Assembly: GCA_910585555.1 (NCBI GenBank)
Contig: CAJUFU010000013.1
Coordinates: 29,627-36,440 of the forward strand
Length of the DNA: 6,814 nt
Direction of reading: 5' to 3'
Source of the DNA: an uncultured Lachnospiraceae bacterium
GTDB taxonomy: Bacteria > Bacillota > Clostridia > Lachnospirales > Lachnospiraceae
Numbering within the stretch: position 1 is the stretch's first letter; each line of letters starts with the position of its first letter. The position numbers and the translations under genes were made by a program. Positions 1-6,643 of the stretch are shown piece after piece. The notes under the pieces are model-generated. The model was not told the origin of the DNA and made no database searches. It worked only from the letters and a program-made list of their open reading frames with translations.

Positions 1-1037
1 CCGTAGACCTCCTCGATCTGACGTCCAAACACATCATAAAAAGTCCTACAGTCTACCCCGCACATCATACGAAGGCCGAGAAACATGAATTCTTCCATCT
101 GCTCCTCCATGGTAAGCTGCTGTCTTTGTCCGCTTCCCTGCAGACACCTGCTCCTTACGCATCCACCCATAGCCTCCACGCAGTCCCGGTATTGTTCCAG
201 CTGTGCAGGCATACTCCACCGGACATTGGACACCATGGAAGCTGCTCCCAGACCAAATCCCACATAATCTCCCCGCTGCCAGTACACCTGATTATGTCGG
301 CAGGCATAGCCATCCCTGGCATAGTTAGAAATCTCATACCGCTGATACCCCCGCTTTCCCAAATAAGCTTTGGTGAGCTGGTACATGGCCCGGTCTTCTT
401 CCTCGGTGGGAAAACAGTACTGGTTTCTTTTGTCATATAAGGGAGTTCCCTCCTCCAAAATCAGACTGTATGCGGAGATATGCTCCGGCATAAGTTCTGT
501 CACCAGGGCTAAACTCTTTTTATAAGAAGCAACACTCTGTCCCGGCAGGGCTGCCATCAAATCCACATTGATATTGGTAAACCCTGCCGCCCTGGCCGCC
601 CGGTAAGTCTCCAAAAACGTCTCATAATCGTGAATCCTGCCAATACGGGCCAGTTCATCATCCTGTGTGGACTGGAGTCCTATGCTGAGCCGATTCATAC
701 CGCATGTTATATAATTCTCCAGTTTCTCCGCCGTCACCGTGCCGGGATTACACTCTATGGTAACCTCTGCCCCTCTCGTCAGCTGATAATTTTCCTTAAC
801 CGTCCGGAGAATCTGGTCTGCTTCTTTCCCGGAAAGCAGAGAAGGGGTTCCGCCGCCCAAAAAAACAGAGATCACCTGATGATCTCTGTAAAATATCGCT
901 TGTTCTCTTATTTCCTGGATTAATAAGTTTACATAACTCTCCATCTCCCCGGCGGATGCAGCGAAGGACAGGAAATCACAGTAGAGACATTTTCTGACGC
1001 AAAATGGAATATGGATATAGACACTAAGGTCTCTCAT
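1..1037 (-). CDS. hemW: HemW-type radical SAM heme chaperone (C-terminus cut by window edge)
   Basis: HemW is a cytoplasmic radical SAM protein that binds heme and is thought to deliver it to target proteins. It is often mislabelled as oxygen-independent coproporphyrinogen III oxidase. The minus frame is open for 345 codons from ATG 1037 to base 1. It shows IHIPFC (8-13) and the iron-sulfur/SAM motif CVRKCLYCDF, with Cys13, Cys17 and Cys20 in a CX3CX2C pattern followed by Phe22. Phe at that place, not a fourth Cys, is typical of HemW rather than HemN. GGGTPS (61-66), NRLSIGLQS, DLMAALPGQ, YEISNYA and RHNQVYW (the HemW-specific HNxxYW motif, His248-Trp253) follow. The family is roughly 375-400 residues long, so about 30-50 C-terminal residues are missing. 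The start is supported by a purine-rich AAGGCAGG eight bases upstream. The gene lies 26 bases after lepA and is probably co-transcribed with it. The identification is firm; the heme-delivery role is known only from family work. Confidence 0.95.
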   Translation of the reverse strand, partial: MRDLSVYIHIPFCVRKCLYCDFLSFAASAGEMESYVNLLIQEIREQAIFYRDHQVISVFLGGGTPSLLSGKEADQILRTVKENYQLTRGAEVTIECNPGTVTAEKLENYITCGMNRLSIGLQSTQDDELARIGRIHDYETFLETYRAARAAGFTNINVDLMAALPGQSVASYKKSLALVTELMPEHISAYSLILEEGTPLYDKRNQYCFPTEEEDRAMYQLTKAYLGKRGYQRYEISNYARDGYACRHNQVYWQRGDYVGFGLGAASMVSNVRWSMPAQLEQYRDCVEAMGGCVRSRCLQGSGQRQQLTMEEQMEEFMFLGLRMMCGVDCRTFYDVFGRQIEEVY

Positions 1038-1063
1038 CTGTAACGCCTGCCTTCCCTTTGGTT

Positions 1064-2878
1064 TTATTTGTCATCCAGCTTGAGCACACTCATAAAAGCG
1101 CTCTGGGGAATTTCCACATTGCCCACCTGGCGCATACGTTTCTTACCCTCTTTCTGCTTCTCCAACAGCTTCTTCTTCCGGGTAATATCGCCGCCGTAAC
1201 ACTTGGCAAGGACATCCTTACGCATGGCTTTTACCGTCTCTCTGGCAATGATCTTGCCGCCCACCGCCGCCTGAATGGGAATCTCGAAAAGGTGCCTTGG
1301 TATCTCATCCTTTAATTTCTCGCACATCTTCCGGCCTCTCTCATAAGCACTGTCCGCATGAACGATAAAGGAAAGAGCATCCACCTCGTCGTGATTGATC
1401 AGAATATCCAGTTTCACCAGACTGGACTGCTCATACCCCTTCAACTCATAATCAAAGGACGCATACCCTCTGGAACGGGATTTCAAAGCGTCAAAGAAAT
1501 CGTAGATGATCTCGTTTAAAGGCAGGTCGTATTTTAAGAGAGCCCTGGTAGACTCAATGTACTCCGTGCTGATATAGCGCCCCCGTCTCTCCTGGCAAAG
1601 CTGCATGATGGGCCCGATAAACTCTGTGGTCACCATAATCTCCGCACTGACCACCGGCTCCTCCATATAAGCAATCTCGGAAGGGTCCGGCAAGTTGGAG
1701 GGATTGGTCAGTTCGATCATCTCTCCGTTGGTCTTGTATACTCTATAAATAACACCCGGTGCAGTTGTCACCAAATCCAGGTTATATTCTCTTTCCAAAC
1801 GTTCCTGTATGATTTCCAAGTGCAACAGCCCCAGGAACCCGCAGCGAAATCCAAAGCCCAGGGCGATAGACGTCTCCGGTTCATAATTTAAGGAAGCGTC
1901 ATTTAACTTCAACTTCTCCAAAGCATCCCGCAAATCCGGATATTTAGCCCCATCCGCCGGATACATGCCGCAGTATACCATGGAATTGACCTTCTTATAG
2001 CCGGGAAGAGGTTCCGCGCAGGGATTGTCCAAATCCGTCACCGTATCTCCCACTGCGGTATCCTTTACATTCTTGATGGAAGCCGTCAGATATCCCACCA
2101 TACCGGCTGAAAGTTCCTCACAGGGAATGAACTGCCCCGCGCCGAAATATCCCACTTCCACCACCTCGGCCGTGGCGCCGGTGGCCATCATCTTGATGGA
2201 AGTACCCTTACGCACCCGGCCTTCCTTAATCCTGCAGAACACAATCACGCCCTTGTAGGAATCATACACGGAGTCAAAAATCAAAGCCTGCAGGGGTTTA
2301 TCCGGGCTTCCCTTCGGCGCAGGAACCTTATGCACCACAGCCTCTAAGACTTCCTCGATACCGATACCGTTTTTGGCGGAAATGAGAGGCGCATCCTGTG
2401 CCTCAATCCCGATCACATCCTCAATCTCGTTCTTGACCCGTTCCGGCTCCGCGCTTGGCAGATCGATCTTATTGATCACCGGGAACACATCCAAATCGTG
2501 GTCCAATGCCAGATACACATTGGCCAGCGTCTGGGCCTCGATACCCTGGGCCGCATCCACCACCAGAATGGCGCCGTCACAAGCGGCCAGAGAACGGCTC
2601 ACCTCATAGTTAAAATCCACATGCCCCGGCGTATCGATCAAATTAAATATATACTCCTTTCCATCCTTAGCCTGGTAGACAATGCGCACTGTCTGGGCTT
2701 TGATAGTAATGCCTCTCTCCCGCTCCAGTTCCATATTATCAAGCACCTGTGCCTGCATTTCCCTGCTGGTCAAAAGGCCTGTCTTCTCTATAATCCTGTC
2801 CGCCAGCGTAGACTTGCCGTGGTCTATGTGGGCGATGATACAAAAATTTCTGATTCTGCTCTGGTCTATGTCTGCCAT
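1064..2878 (-). CDS. lepA: Elongation factor 4 (LepA), ribosome-associated GTPase
   Basis: LepA/EF4 is a translational GTPase that binds the ribosome and has been linked to back-translocation, translation under stress and 30S assembly. At 604 residues it is full length for the family (about 600-612). The GTPase motifs are all present: the P-loop AHIDHGKST (16-24), the switch I region RGITIKAQ (55-62), DTPGHVDF (82-89), NKIDLP (136-141) and SAKNG (167-171). His86 is the usual catalytic histidine. EF-G-like beta-barrel and alpha/beta domains follow. The LepA-specific C-terminal domain ends with YGGDITRKKKLLEKQKEGKK and the conserved IPQSAF segment. The start is supported by GGGAGG at 2885-2890, six bases upstream. 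The gene lies 66 bases downstream of spoIIP, and a sigma-A-like promoter in that gap probably drives lepA-hemW. No anomalies are seen. Confidence 0.99.
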   Translation of the reverse strand: MADIDQSRIRNFCIIAHIDHGKSTLADRIIEKTGLLTSREMQAQVLDNMELERERGITIKAQTVRIVYQAKDGKEYIFNLIDTPGHVDFNYEVSRSLAACDGAILVVDAAQGIEAQTLANVYLALDHDLDVFPVINKIDLPSAEPERVKNEIEDVIGIEAQDAPLISAKNGIGIEEVLEAVVHKVPAPKGSPDKPLQALIFDSVYDSYKGVIVFCRIKEGRVRKGTSIKMMATGATAEVVEVGYFGAGQFIPCEELSAGMVGYLTASIKNVKDTAVGDTVTDLDNPCAEPLPGYKKVNSMVYCGMYPADGAKYPDLRDALEKLKLNDASLNYEPETSIALGFGFRCGFLGLLHLEIIQERLEREYNLDLVTTAPGVIYRVYKTNGEMIELTNPSNLPDPSEIAYMEEPVVSAEIMVTTEFIGPIMQLCQERRGRYISTEYIESTRALLKYDLPLNEIIYDFFDALKSRSRGYASFDYELKGYEQSSLVKLDILINHDEVDALSFIVHADSAYERGRKMCEKLKDEIPRHLFEIPIQAAVGGKIIARETVKAMRKDVLAKCYGGDITRKKKLLEKQKEGKKRMRQVGNVEIPQSAFMSVLKLDDK

Positions 2879-2884
2879 ATACTG

Positions 2885-2890
2885 CCTCCC
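2885..2890 (-). promoter_or_regulatory. lepA ribosome binding site
   Basis: GGGAGG on the minus strand lies six bases before the lepA ATG. It is close to the ideal Shine-Dalgarno sequence and spacing and fixes the LepA start, which also matches the family N-terminus. Confidence 0.85.
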
Positions 2891-2912
2891 ATAATCTTTT
2901 CCATATGGGGAA

Positions 2913-2941
2913 AGTATATCAAATCCTTTCTAAGATGTCCA
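2913..2941 (-). promoter_or_regulatory. Candidate sigma-A promoter for lepA-hemW
   Basis: On the minus strand, TGGACA (2941-2936) and TATACT (2918-2913) are separated by exactly 17 bases, each differing from the sigma-A consensus by one base. Transcription would start near 2906, giving a short leader of about 28 bases before lepA. The -35 begins four bases after the spoIIP stop codon. No terminator is visible in the gap, so read-through from gpr-spoIIP is also possible. This promoter would keep the translation and heme genes active outside sporulation. Confidence 0.65.
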
Positions 2942-2944
2942 CTC

Positions 2945-4267
2945 TCATCTCTCCGGCTCCTGCCCGCTTAAGACCAGATGCAGTACATGGGCCAAAGGCT
3001 CACAGGCGTTATGTATCTCTTCCTCCGTGTTATTCTGGGCTCCCATCTCAATCAGGAGGGTCTTGGGCCTAAGATGCATATTGTACCGGTAAGCTTTCAG
3101 ATAAATCCGCCTTGCAATCCCCGGATAGTACTCATTGCAGGCCGCCTGCATCTGAAAAGAAAAGGCCAGATTATCTTCCAGATATGGATTTTCCAGATAA
3201 GAAATTTCCCCCTTGGTGCTGCGGCTTAACCCATTGAAAAACATAAACTGTGCGGTGGGCCGTCCCTGCAGGTCCACCACCAGACGTCTTTCCGGCGGCA
3301 TGGCATCCCGGTGCAGATCGATCACCACCTCGATGGAGGGATTCTCTGCCAGAAGTTTCTCAATCTCCGGCAGAGAATTACTGTAAGCATAATCCCTGTC
3401 CATATCATAACAGGCGGTATGGTGCATCACATTGTAGCCATACTGTTCTCGTAAGATGGAAGCCAGGTATTCGCCTGCCCCCAATATCCCGCTGTTCTCA
3501 TCTCCCGGCATAGAATCGGCGAAGGCTTCCTGAGAATGGGTATGATAAATCAAAATCTGGGGATTTTCCGCTGTCCCCTGGATACGCATGTCCTTAGAAA
3601 GCAATTTTTGGGCCTGCAAAAGCTCATCCCCTGCCCGGGTCGTGCTGTCCACTGCATAGAAGGCCTTGATAAGATCTTCATAGGCAGTCAAGCCCTCCCA
3701 TTGATAGCGGAAACTTTTCTCTGCGGCCGGCTGGAATACGACAGGTTCCTTCCTCTCTTCCATATCATCGTCCTCCTCAGGCTGCTTTGCTAAATAACGT
3801 TCGTTCTCTTTTAACAGTTCATCTTCCACACTCTGTTCCAAGTGCATGGCATCCTCGCCGTACTCCAAATCCCCTTCCCTGATTGACTTACGGTCTTCAT
3901 CGCTGCCCTCTAATACAAGCAGTCTTGCATAATCACTCTCCGTCACATATTCCTGCGTGTCCTCCGCCTGCAGATAAAAAAGAAGAACCGGATATTCCAA
4001 AAGCAGTCCCCTGGTAAAGTAATCTCCCTGAAAGGTACTGCTTTTGTCCTCATGCATCCTGCGGATTGCAGGAAGATAAGGCTCCATCATCAATTCCTTC
4101 ACCCAATCTAAAAGCGGTCCTTGTCCCTTTTCTTCTTCCTCTCCCTCTGCGGCCCACTCTCGCAGCATAAAGAAAACAGAAATTATAACAATTGTTATTA
4201 AAATTATCCCGGGAATTTTCTTTTTGATGTCCATATTAAGATATATGCAGCAGGAACATAACTTCAT
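2945..4267 (-). CDS. spoIIP: Stage II sporulation protein P, peptidoglycan amidase/endopeptidase of engulfment
   Basis: SpoIIP is a membrane-anchored, zinc-dependent peptidoglycan hydrolase. With SpoIID and SpoIIM it thins septal wall and drives engulfment of the forespore. The 440-residue product has a short basic N-terminus (KKK, 15-17) and one membrane segment (about 19-35). A long acidic, low-conservation linker follows (EEEE 43-46, EDDD 165-168, many Glu/Asp). The C-terminal SpoIIP hydrolase domain begins near 235 with ILIYHTHSQEAF (His242, His244), then VVIDLHRDAM (His319) and LLIEMGAQNNT (Glu407). These His and Glu positions correspond to the metal and catalytic residues of the family. 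The ATG lies eight bases after the gpr stop, with only a weak GGGTGG in between, so translation is probably coupled to gpr. A second ATG at codon 12 (4234) would give MDIKKK but lacks any ribosome site. Pairing with gpr is the usual sporulation context. Confidence 0.96.
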   Translation of the reverse strand: MKLCSCCIYLNMDIKKKIPGIILITIVIISVFFMLREWAAEGEEEEKGQGPLLDWVKELMMEPYLPAIRRMHEDKSSTFQGDYFTRGLLLEYPVLLFYLQAEDTQEYVTESDYARLLVLEGSDEDRKSIREGDLEYGEDAMHLEQSVEDELLKENERYLAKQPEEDDDMEERKEPVVFQPAAEKSFRYQWEGLTAYEDLIKAFYAVDSTTRAGDELLQAQKLLSKDMRIQGTAENPQILIYHTHSQEAFADSMPGDENSGILGAGEYLASILREQYGYNVMHHTACYDMDRDYAYSNSLPEIEKLLAENPSIEVVIDLHRDAMPPERRLVVDLQGRPTAQFMFFNGLSRSTKGEISYLENPYLEDNLAFSFQMQAACNEYYPGIARRIYLKAYRYNMHLRPKTLLIEMGAQNNTEEEIHNACEPLAHVLHLVLSGQEPER

Positions 4268-4275
4268 GCCACCCG

Positions 4276-5142
4276 CTAAAAGATCAGCGCTTTGTTAATC
4301 CCATCACAGATAATATGGCTGATCTGCTGAATCTGCTGATCTACATCCTTGGTAGTCACATACATATTATTCAGTTCCTTTAACGTTGCAGGCCGCTCGC
4401 CCATGGCATCCCCCACGATCGTAGCCGCATCCACCACTGTAGGCACACCCAGCGCCAGTACCGGCACATGCAGTGTCTCCTGGGTGATGGCGTTTCTGTG
4501 GTTGCCTACCCCGGAGCCGGGATGAATCCCCGTATTGGTTATTTGTATCGTGCGGTTTAGGCGTTTGGTGGAACGGGCCGCCAGGGCGTCAATCACAATC
4601 ACCACATCCGGTTTGGTCTCCCCGATCACGCCCTTGATAATCTCCGCTGATTCCATACCCGTCTTCGCCATGACGCCTGGCACCAAACTGCTGACCAGAT
4701 GCATTTTGGAAGTGTTGTAAGCCACCTTTCCATATTCTTTTACAATATGTCTGTTGATAAAAAGATTATCTGCCACATTGGGCCCCAAAGAATCCGCCGT
4801 CACCTCCCGATTGCCAAGACCCACCACCAGAATCGACTGTTCTCTGTCCGGATCCGGCAGGATATCCCTGATCTGGCTGGCCAGAATCTCCGAAATCTCC
4901 TGATGATAATCTTCTTCCGGTTCTGTCATCGCCGGCGCTTCCAAAGTGATATAGGTTCCCATGGGTTTCCCCAGCGCTTTGGCGCCATTCTTCGTCTCTA
5001 TGAGAACCCGCGTAATATGCACGTCGGCGTCCTCATTGTACTCTTCTTCCACAATAACACCATGCAGCTGTGATTCTTTCTCTCCAATTCCCTCTCTGGC
5101 TTCCAACGCCAAGTCTGTCCTGACATTTGACCAGCTGTCCAT
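4276..5142 (-). CDS. gpr: Germination protease GPR (SASP-degrading spore protease)
   Basis: GPR is the A25-family protease made as an inactive zymogen in the forespore. At germination it cuts the small acid-soluble proteins that coat spore DNA. The N-terminus carries VRTDLALEA (7-15), the match to the self-processing site of Bacillus GPR, implying a propeptide of about ten residues. Further landmarks are VVGLGN (106-111), TADSLGP with Asp117, VPGVMAKTGME (154-164), IDALAARS with Asp185, and GIHPGSGVGN (205-214). Asp117 and Asp185 align by motif with the essential aspartates Asp127 and Asp193 of Bacillus megaterium GPR. At 288 residues it is much shorter than the roughly 370-residue Bacillus enzyme. 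The missing part lies between PTVVDA and the last helix. AAGGAG six bases upstream supports the start. It is the first gene of the gpr-spoIIP unit, divergent from rpsT. Confidence 0.97.
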   Translation of the reverse strand: MDSWSNVRTDLALEAREGIGEKESQLHGVIVEEEYNEDADVHITRVLIETKNGAKALGKPMGTYITLEAPAMTEPEEDYHQEISEILASQIRDILPDPDREQSILVVGLGNREVTADSLGPNVADNLFINRHIVKEYGKVAYNTSKMHLVSSLVPGVMAKTGMESAEIIKGVIGETKPDVVIVIDALAARSTKRLNRTIQITNTGIHPGSGVGNHRNAITQETLHVPVLALGVPTVVDAATIVGDAMGERPATLKELNNMYVTTKDVDQQIQQISHIICDGINKALIF

Positions 5143-5148
5143 AACCTG

Positions 5149-5154
5149 CTCCTT
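5149..5154 (-). promoter_or_regulatory. gpr ribosome binding site
   Basis: AAGGAG on the minus strand lies six bases before the gpr ATG and is part of a longer purine run, GGAAGGAAGGAG. It supports the short N-terminus chosen for GPR. Confidence 0.8.
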
Positions 5155-5203
5155 CCTTCCCGCGCTTACATAAAAGTACTGTCTGCAGCATCTTATGTTA
5201 TAT

Positions 5204-5292
5204 TTATATGCGTTTTCTTTTTACTTGCCTATTTTCTTTTCTATTTTTTGCAAAAATAAACAAAATATGTATTGACATCGCCATTCCCATAA
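5204..5292 (-). promoter_or_regulatory. Possible forespore (sigma-G-like) promoter elements upstream of gpr
   Basis: gpr is transcribed by forespore sigma factors in Bacillus, where the sigma-G pattern is about GNATR, 17-18 bases, CATNNTA. Two imperfect matches occur on the minus strand. TTATG (5292-5288), 18 bases, CATATTT (5269-5263) is one; it overlaps the rpsT -35. The other is AAATA (5234-5230), 19 bases, CATATAA (5210-5204). Each -10 differs from consensus at one base. The region is very AT-rich, so chance matches are likely. No good sigma-A promoter is visible on this strand. Confidence 0.25.
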
Positions 5293-5303
5293 ACTAATAT
5301 AAT
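5272..5303 (+). promoter_or_regulatory. rpsT promoter (sigma-A type)
   Basis: A perfect -35 TTGACA (5272-5277) is followed after 17 bases by TAATAT (5295-5300). The exact TATAAT overlaps it at 5298-5303 with a 20-base spacer. The 17-base reading fits normal geometry better. Transcription would begin around 5306-5310, leaving a leader of about 95 bases. An AT-rich stretch upstream (5220-5271) could act as an UP-like element, as expected for a strongly expressed ribosomal protein gene. A further exact TATAAT at 5355-5360 has no recognisable -35. Confidence 0.8.
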
Positions 5304-5305
5304 AT

Positions 5306-5353
5306 ACGTGTGTTTCCATTAAAACGTCCGTGTCCGGCTTTAATGAGACACGT
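5306..5353 (+). promoter_or_regulatory. Structured 5' leader of rpsT with alternative inverted repeats
   Basis: Two sets of inverted repeats fall in the predicted untranslated leader. CATTAAA (5317-5323) pairs with TTTAATG (5339-5345) and encloses CCG (5328-5330) pairing with CGG (5335-5337) around a TGTC loop, giving one two-part hairpin. Alternatively GACACG (5347-5352) can pair with CGTGTC (5329-5334), or ACACGT (5348-5353) with ACGTGT (5306-5311). These pairings exclude one another in part. There is no U-run, so transcription termination is not suggested. Autoregulation by S20 is conceivable but unproven. Confidence 0.4.
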
Positions 5354-5391
5354 CTATAATACATTCAGTCAATTGCTGACGAAAGGAGCAT

Positions 5392-5399
5392 AGGAGGTG
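5392..5399 (+). promoter_or_regulatory. rpsT ribosome binding site
   Basis: AGGAGGTG matches the anti-Shine-Dalgarno end of 16S rRNA over eight bases and sits five bases before the rpsT ATG. This is an unusually strong site, consistent with high expression. Confidence 0.92.
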
Positions 5400-5404
5400 T
5401 AATT

Positions 5405-5668
5405 ATGGCTAATATCAAATCTGCAAAGAAAAGAATCCTGGTAAACAAGACCAAAGCGGACAGAAACAAAGCGATCAAGTCCGGCGTCAAGACCGCAATC
5501 AAGAAAGTGAACGCTGCCATCGAGGCAAAAGATAAAGAAGCAGCAAAGAGCGCGCTGCTCGCTGCTACTTCCGCGATTGACAAGGCTACCAAGAAGGGAG
5601 TTTACCACAAAAACACATCCGCAAGGAAGGTATCCCGTCTTGCAACTGCCGTAAACAAAATGGCTTAA
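5405..5668 (+). CDS. rpsT: 30S ribosomal protein S20
   Basis: S20 is a small helical, very basic protein that binds 16S rRNA early in 30S subunit assembly. The 87-residue product is full length for the family. It begins with the signature MANIKSAKKRI, has the conserved Arg/Lys-rich first helix (KADRNKAIKS), and ends in KNTSARKVSRLATAVNKM, a typical S20 C-terminal helix. The AGGAGGTG site five bases upstream fixes the start. The gene is monocistronic: its own sigma-A promoter lies about 100 bases upstream and a hairpin terminator begins 25 bases after the stop. It is divergent from gpr, the usual neighbour in spore-forming Firmicutes. Lys and Ala codons dominate, as expected from the composition. 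Confidence 0.99.
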   Translation: MANIKSAKKRILVNKTKADRNKAIKSGVKTAIKKVNAAIEAKDKEAAKSALLAATSAIDKATKKGVYHKNTSARKVSRLATAVNKMA

Positions 5669-5693
5669 TTTTAGAGAAAATTCCTAAGGAATC

Positions 5694-5733
5694 AAAAAAC
5701 AACCCATACCGTCATGTGGGTTGTTTTTTATTT
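5694..5733. terminator. Bidirectional intrinsic terminator between rpsT and the TPM gene
   Basis: AAAAAACAACCCA (5694-5706) and TGGGTTGTTTTTT (5717-5729) form a perfect 13-base-pair stem with a 10-base loop. The T-run on the plus strand (5724-5729, then ATTT) ends rpsT transcripts. The A-run at 5694-5699 gives the U-tract for minus-strand transcripts arriving from the TPM gene, whose stop codon is 17 bases away. The symmetry and the converging genes both indicate that it works in both directions. Confidence 0.93.
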
Positions 5734-5750
5734 GGTCTCTGCCTCATAAG

Positions 5751-6626
5751 TTAACGGCTGTGTCCCCCGCCGCCGTGATGACCCCCGCCGCCTCCGCCGC
5801 CATGGCTTCCGCCGCCGCTGCTGCCGCTGCTTCTCTCAATTCTGCGCTGGGTCACCGTCTTTCTGATGAACCGGTCTTGATAGACCCGGAAAACGGGCCT
5901 GCCGCCATTCACATAAGTGACTGCCGTGGTGGTCTTTGCCCCCTTCTTGGAACGCCAGTTATATCCCATGAAAATAACAGCTGATATCATTCCCACAATC
6001 CAGGGAAGAAAGCCTGGCATATAGACGCTAAACACATTCACTCCCAACATATCATGATAGAAATCGTTGACATAGGTTTTATAAGCCCGATAGGGATTTT
6101 GCTCTACATATCGATACACATTATCCAGCAGATGATTCACCTGCCCCGCCGAATACGCGTCCTTCGCCTTCCCCGTTGTGCAAAACCAAGTATAGATACT
6201 GCCGTCATCTTCCCTGTACCAGTTATCCACCAGTATGACGCCGTCTCCATCCGGTCTGTCATAACCGAACCCATTCACTTCCCAAAACTGTTCCGCATAT
6301 ACCCGCACAAACTGATCATAGCTGACACCAGGCTCAATCTCCCTGGCATACTCTTTTAAGGATTCTGCTAAGGTAACCAGCACAATGTCACAGCCGGTCT
6401 GTTTCTCTCTCTTTACAATCAGTTTCTCCAGCTTCTGCTCCTGTTTATCTGTCAGCACATCCCCATAATCAAACACCCTCTGCGTTGTCGCACATTCCTG
6501 ATTCGTTCTCTGGTAATCCGCCGCCTTGGCAATTCCCCAGTGTCCGGCATGAAGAACCGCCAGAAGAACCCCCAGAACTGCCAGAATGATATAAATCCAT
6601 TTAAAATATCGAAAATACTCTCTCAT
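5751..6626 (-). CDS. TPM-domain membrane protein with Gly/His-rich C-terminal tail
   Basis: This 291-residue protein has an N-terminal membrane segment (about 11-28). A TPM domain (the YgcG / former DUF477 family) follows at about 50-195. A second membrane segment (about 204-221) and a basic stretch come next. The tail (266-291) is rich in Gly and Ser, with His275, His283, His284 and His289. TPM hallmarks are VFDYGDVLTDKQEQKLEKL (51-69), GCDIVLVT (78-85) and DGVILVDNW (128-136). With both ends inside the membrane span, the TPM domain is probably extracytoplasmic and the Gly/His tail cytoplasmic (inference). Some TPM proteins have phosphatase activity or act in photosystem II repair, but the function in Firmicutes is not established. 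The start is supported by GAGGGG (6632-6637) five bases upstream. The gene lies 17 bases after the preceding gene, so they form an operon. The domain assignment is good; a specific function cannot be given. Confidence 0.85.
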   Translation of the reverse strand: MREYFRYFKWIYIILAVLGVLLAVLHAGHWGIAKAADYQRTNQECATTQRVFDYGDVLTDKQEQKLEKLIVKREKQTGCDIVLVTLAESLKEYAREIEPGVSYDQFVRVYAEQFWEVNGFGYDRPDGDGVILVDNWYREDDGSIYTWFCTTGKAKDAYSAGQVNHLLDNVYRYVEQNPYRAYKTYVNDFYHDMLGVNVFSVYMPGFLPWIVGMISAVIFMGYNWRSKKGAKTTTAVTYVNGGRPVFRVYQDRFIRKTVTQRRIERSSGSSGGGSHGGGGGGGHHGGGGHSR

Positions 6627-6643
6627 ATACGCCCCTCATTCTT

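Noticed and set aside
126..440. Open frames on the plus strand (104 residues) and an alternative minus frame within 155-436
   Set aside because: They lie across hemW, whose own minus frame is continuous and carries family motifs throughout. The other frames show no domain and no good ribosome site.
2901..2908. Palindrome CCATATGG in the spoIIP-lepA gap, considered as an operator or terminator
   Set aside because: It is only eight bases with weak flanking symmetry and no T-run, so it is too short to call.
2498..2971. 157-residue open frame on the plus strand
   Set aside because: It is antisense to the N-terminal GTPase part of lepA and has no recognisable motif, so it is a shadow of a conserved gene.
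4699..5073. 124-residue open frame on the plus strand
   Set aside because: It is antisense to gpr, has low-similarity composition and no ribosome site; the gpr frame explains the region.
5365..5608. Hydrophobic minus-strand frames of 75-79 residues opposite rpsT
   Set aside because: They are antisense to S20; the hydrophobic appearance comes from reading Lys/Ala codons backwards.
5680..5692. Palindrome ATTCCTAAGGAAT just before the rpsT terminator
   Set aside because: It has six-base arms with a single central base and cannot form a hairpin with a normal loop. A protein-binding site is possible but nothing else supports it.
5759..5830. GC-rich CCG/GCC repeats, considered as a tandem repeat element
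   Set aside because: They encode the Gly/His/Ser tail of the TPM protein in frame and need no separate explanation.
5721..5984. Plus-strand frame with an alanine-rich repeat
   Set aside because: The alanines are simply the complement of the Gly codons in the TPM protein tail, and the frame starts inside the terminator.
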